DNA from: Solirubrobacteraceae bacterium
GTDB taxonomy: Bacteria > Actinomycetota > Thermoleophilia > Solirubrobacterales > Solirubrobacteraceae
Length of the DNA: 5,963 nt
Direction: 5' to 3'
Assembly: GCA_025935735.1 (NCBI GenBank)
Contig: JAICUS010000387.1
Coordinates: 1-5,963 of the forward strand
A program made the position numbers and the translations under genes. The notes beneath the pieces were generated by a model. It saw nothing but the letters and a program-made list of their open reading frames with translations. It was not told where the DNA came from and made no database searches. The number at the start of each line of letters is the position of its first letter. The first letter of the stretch is position 1. Below, piece by piece: positions 4,764 to 5,963 of the stretch.

Positions 4764-5756
4764 GTGCCGAGCCTGCCGCGCAGCCCCTTCGGTCGTCGCA
4801 CGCGCTCGCCTGCTGAGAGCCCGCCGACCGAGCGCACCGAGCCCCGGGTCGAGATCGTCGAGTCCCCCGGCCTGCGCTGGATCAACATCGAGCGCCCACG
4901 GAGCCTCGAGCAGACCTGGCTGGAGGAGCACTTCGACTTCCATCCCCTCGACTACGAGGACGTCCGCTCGCGCAACCAGCGGCCGAAGGTCGACGAGTAC
5001 GACGACTACACCTTCATCGTCCTGCACTTCCCGCGCTACGACAAGCAGGTGTCGCGCCTGAACGCCGCCGAGGTGGACATCTTCGTCGGCCCCGCCTACC
5101 TGATCACGCTGCCCAACGAGCCGCTGCAGCCGATCCGCTACCTGTTCGAGCGCTGCCGGGCCAACGAGGAGCTGCGCGAGTCGCTGTTCTCCAAGGGCCC
5201 GGGCTATCTGCTCTACAAGATCGTCGACGACAGCGTCGACGCCTCGTTCCCGATGCTGGCCAAGATGGGCAACAAGCTCGAGAGCATCGAGGAGGAGATC
5301 TTCGAGGGCAAGGGCGCCGAGGTCGTGCGCGACATCTCCAACGTCAAGCAGGAGATCATCAACTTCCGCAAGGTCGTGCGCCCGCAGCGCACCGCGTTCC
5401 GCGACCTGGAGCGCAGCAAGGCGCGCTACCTGGCCGAGGACCTCGACATCTACTTCGAGGACATCAACGACGCCTCCGAGCGCGTCTGGGACCTGCTGGA
5501 GAACTACAAGGAGATCGTCGAGGGCCTGGAGGCCACCAACGAGTCGGCGATCGCCCACCGCACCAACGAGACGTTCCGGGTGCTGACCGCGATCTCGCTC
5601 GTGTTCCTGCCGCTGACCCTGATCGCCAGCATCTGGGGCATGAACGTGAAGGTGCCGGGCGAGCAGTCCATCGGCGCGTTCTGGATCATCATGGCCGTGA
5701 TGCTGGCCATCCTGCTCGCCGTGGTGGGCTTCTTCCGGCGCCGCGGATGGCTCTAG
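4764..5756 (+). CDS. corA: CorA-family magnesium/divalent cation transporter
   Basis: 330 residues. Inner-membrane pentameric channel of the CorA type, expected to take up Mg2+ (possibly Co2+ or Ni2+). It has a large acidic cytoplasmic N-terminal domain (about residues 30-265) with a long helical stretch rich in Glu and Lys. TM1 lies at about 270-291 (SLVFLPLTLIASIWGMN), with the signature GMN at residues 292-294. A short periplasmic loop (VKVPGEQ) and TM2 at about 304-322 follow, then a basic tail (FFRRRGWL), as the family requires. GTG at 4764 is the only usable start between the upstream in-frame stop (4731-4733) and the conserved domain, but its Shine-Dalgarno is poor. The first 30 residues are a Pro/Arg/Ser-rich, family-unlike extension. 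It is divergent from the riboswitch operon and overlaps the next gene by 10 bp. The specific ion is inferred. Confidence 0.95.
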   Translation: MPSLPRSPFGRRTRSPAESPPTERTEPRVEIVESPGLRWINIERPRSLEQTWLEEHFDFHPLDYEDVRSRNQRPKVDEYDDYTFIVLHFPRYDKQVSRLNAAEVDIFVGPAYLITLPNEPLQPIRYLFERCRANEELRESLFSKGPGYLLYKIVDDSVDASFPMLAKMGNKLESIEEEIFEGKGAEVVRDISNVKQEIINFRKVVRPQRTAFRDLERSKARYLAEDLDIYFEDINDASERVWDLLENYKEIVEGLEATNESAIAHRTNETFRVLTAISLVFLPLTLIASIWGMNVKVPGEQSIGAFWIIMAVMLAILLAVVGFFRRRGWL

Positions 5757-5963
5757 AGGAGCCGAAGGTCGAGGCGCTCTCGCGCCCCGACCGCACCCGC
5801 CGCATGCTCGTGGTGGTCAACCCCGCGGCCACCGGGATGTCGGAGAAGCTCAAGAGCCTCGTGGTCTACGCGCTGCAGGGGCGCTACGACGTCACGGTGG
5901 CCGACACGCAGCGCCGCGGCCACGCGATCGAGCTCTGCCGCGAGGCCGCCGCGCAGGACTTCG
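5747..5963 (+). CDS. Diacylglycerol kinase / YegS-type lipid kinase, N-terminal part (runs off window)
   Basis: 72 residues are visible before the window ends. The segment MLVVVNPAATGMSEKL is the start of the DAGK catalytic domain (nucleotide-binding strand and loop, usually VNPxSG). It is followed by LQGRYDVTVADT, then RRGHAIELCREAA, matching the family's 'T...GHA..LA..A' pattern. Such enzymes phosphorylate diacylglycerol or related lipids, or act as sphingosine-kinase-like proteins, at the membrane surface. The ATG at 5747 lies inside the transporter gene (10-bp overlap) and gives an 18-residue leader before the domain. The in-frame ATG at 5804 would start exactly at the domain. Neither has a clear Shine-Dalgarno, though GAGGAG occurs at 5755-5760. 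Same-strand overlap suggests co-transcription with the transporter. The C-terminal part and exact substrate class cannot be seen. Confidence 0.85.
   Translation, partial: MALEEPKVEALSRPDRTRRMLVVVNPAATGMSEKLKSLVVYALQGRYDVTVADTQRRGHAIELCREAAAQDF

Noticed and set aside
4755..5558. 267-codon minus-strand frame opposite the transporter gene
   Set aside because: Val/Leu/Asp-rich translation typical of the antisense of a GC-rich gene; the + strand has clear CorA signatures.
1..5963. CRISPR array, tRNA or rRNA genes, integrase or transposase
   Set aside because: No regularly spaced repeats, no cloverleaf or rRNA signatures, and no recombinase-like frame were seen on either strand.

Overview
The window is a GC-rich bacterial chromosome segment. 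Its protein signatures (a mycobacterial CysO-like sulfur carrier, dense high-GC codon use, GTG starts, a short actinobacterial-type zinc-ribbon protein) point to an actinomycete, plausibly a deep-branching Thermoleophilia/Solirubrobacterales-like lineage. The lineage is inferred from sequence character only.

Left part (1-1800): the 3' three-quarters of a flavin monoamine oxidase gene enters from the left on the + strand. It ends tail to tail with a small, uncertain minus-strand ORF of 60 codons. A short + strand zinc-ribbon protein with a GTG start follows. Between the zinc-ribbon stop and the metF stop lies a gene-free 271-bp spacer (1801-2071). It is almost filled by a long imperfect inverted repeat (about 40-bp arms, 36 of 40 positions matching) with smaller nested hairpins and a direct repeat, resembling a REP/BIME or MITE-like element.

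Centre (2072-4690, minus strand): a compact three-gene operon reads right to left. A SAM-I riboswitch is followed by a hairpin that buries the Shine-Dalgarno sequence. Next come a threonine-synthase-like PLP enzyme, a CysO/MoaD-type sulfur carrier ending in Gly-Gly, and 5,10-methylenetetrahydrofolate reductase (metF). The genes overlap at their junctions (TGATG and ATGA), so translation is probably coupled. A SAM riboswitch plus metF marks this as a methionine-supply operon. A sulfur carrier beside a fold-type II PLP enzyme recalls the mycobacterial CysO/CysM cysteine pathway. The inference of most interest is that the 'threonine synthase' may use O-phosphohomoserine and a carrier thiocarboxylate to make homocysteine. 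Its active-site lysine region departs from the usual threonine synthase motif.

Right part (4690-5963, + strand): a divergent promoter region with a 7-bp inverted repeat leads to a complete CorA-family magnesium transporter. It overlaps by 10 bp the start of a diacylglycerol-kinase-type lipid kinase that runs off the window.
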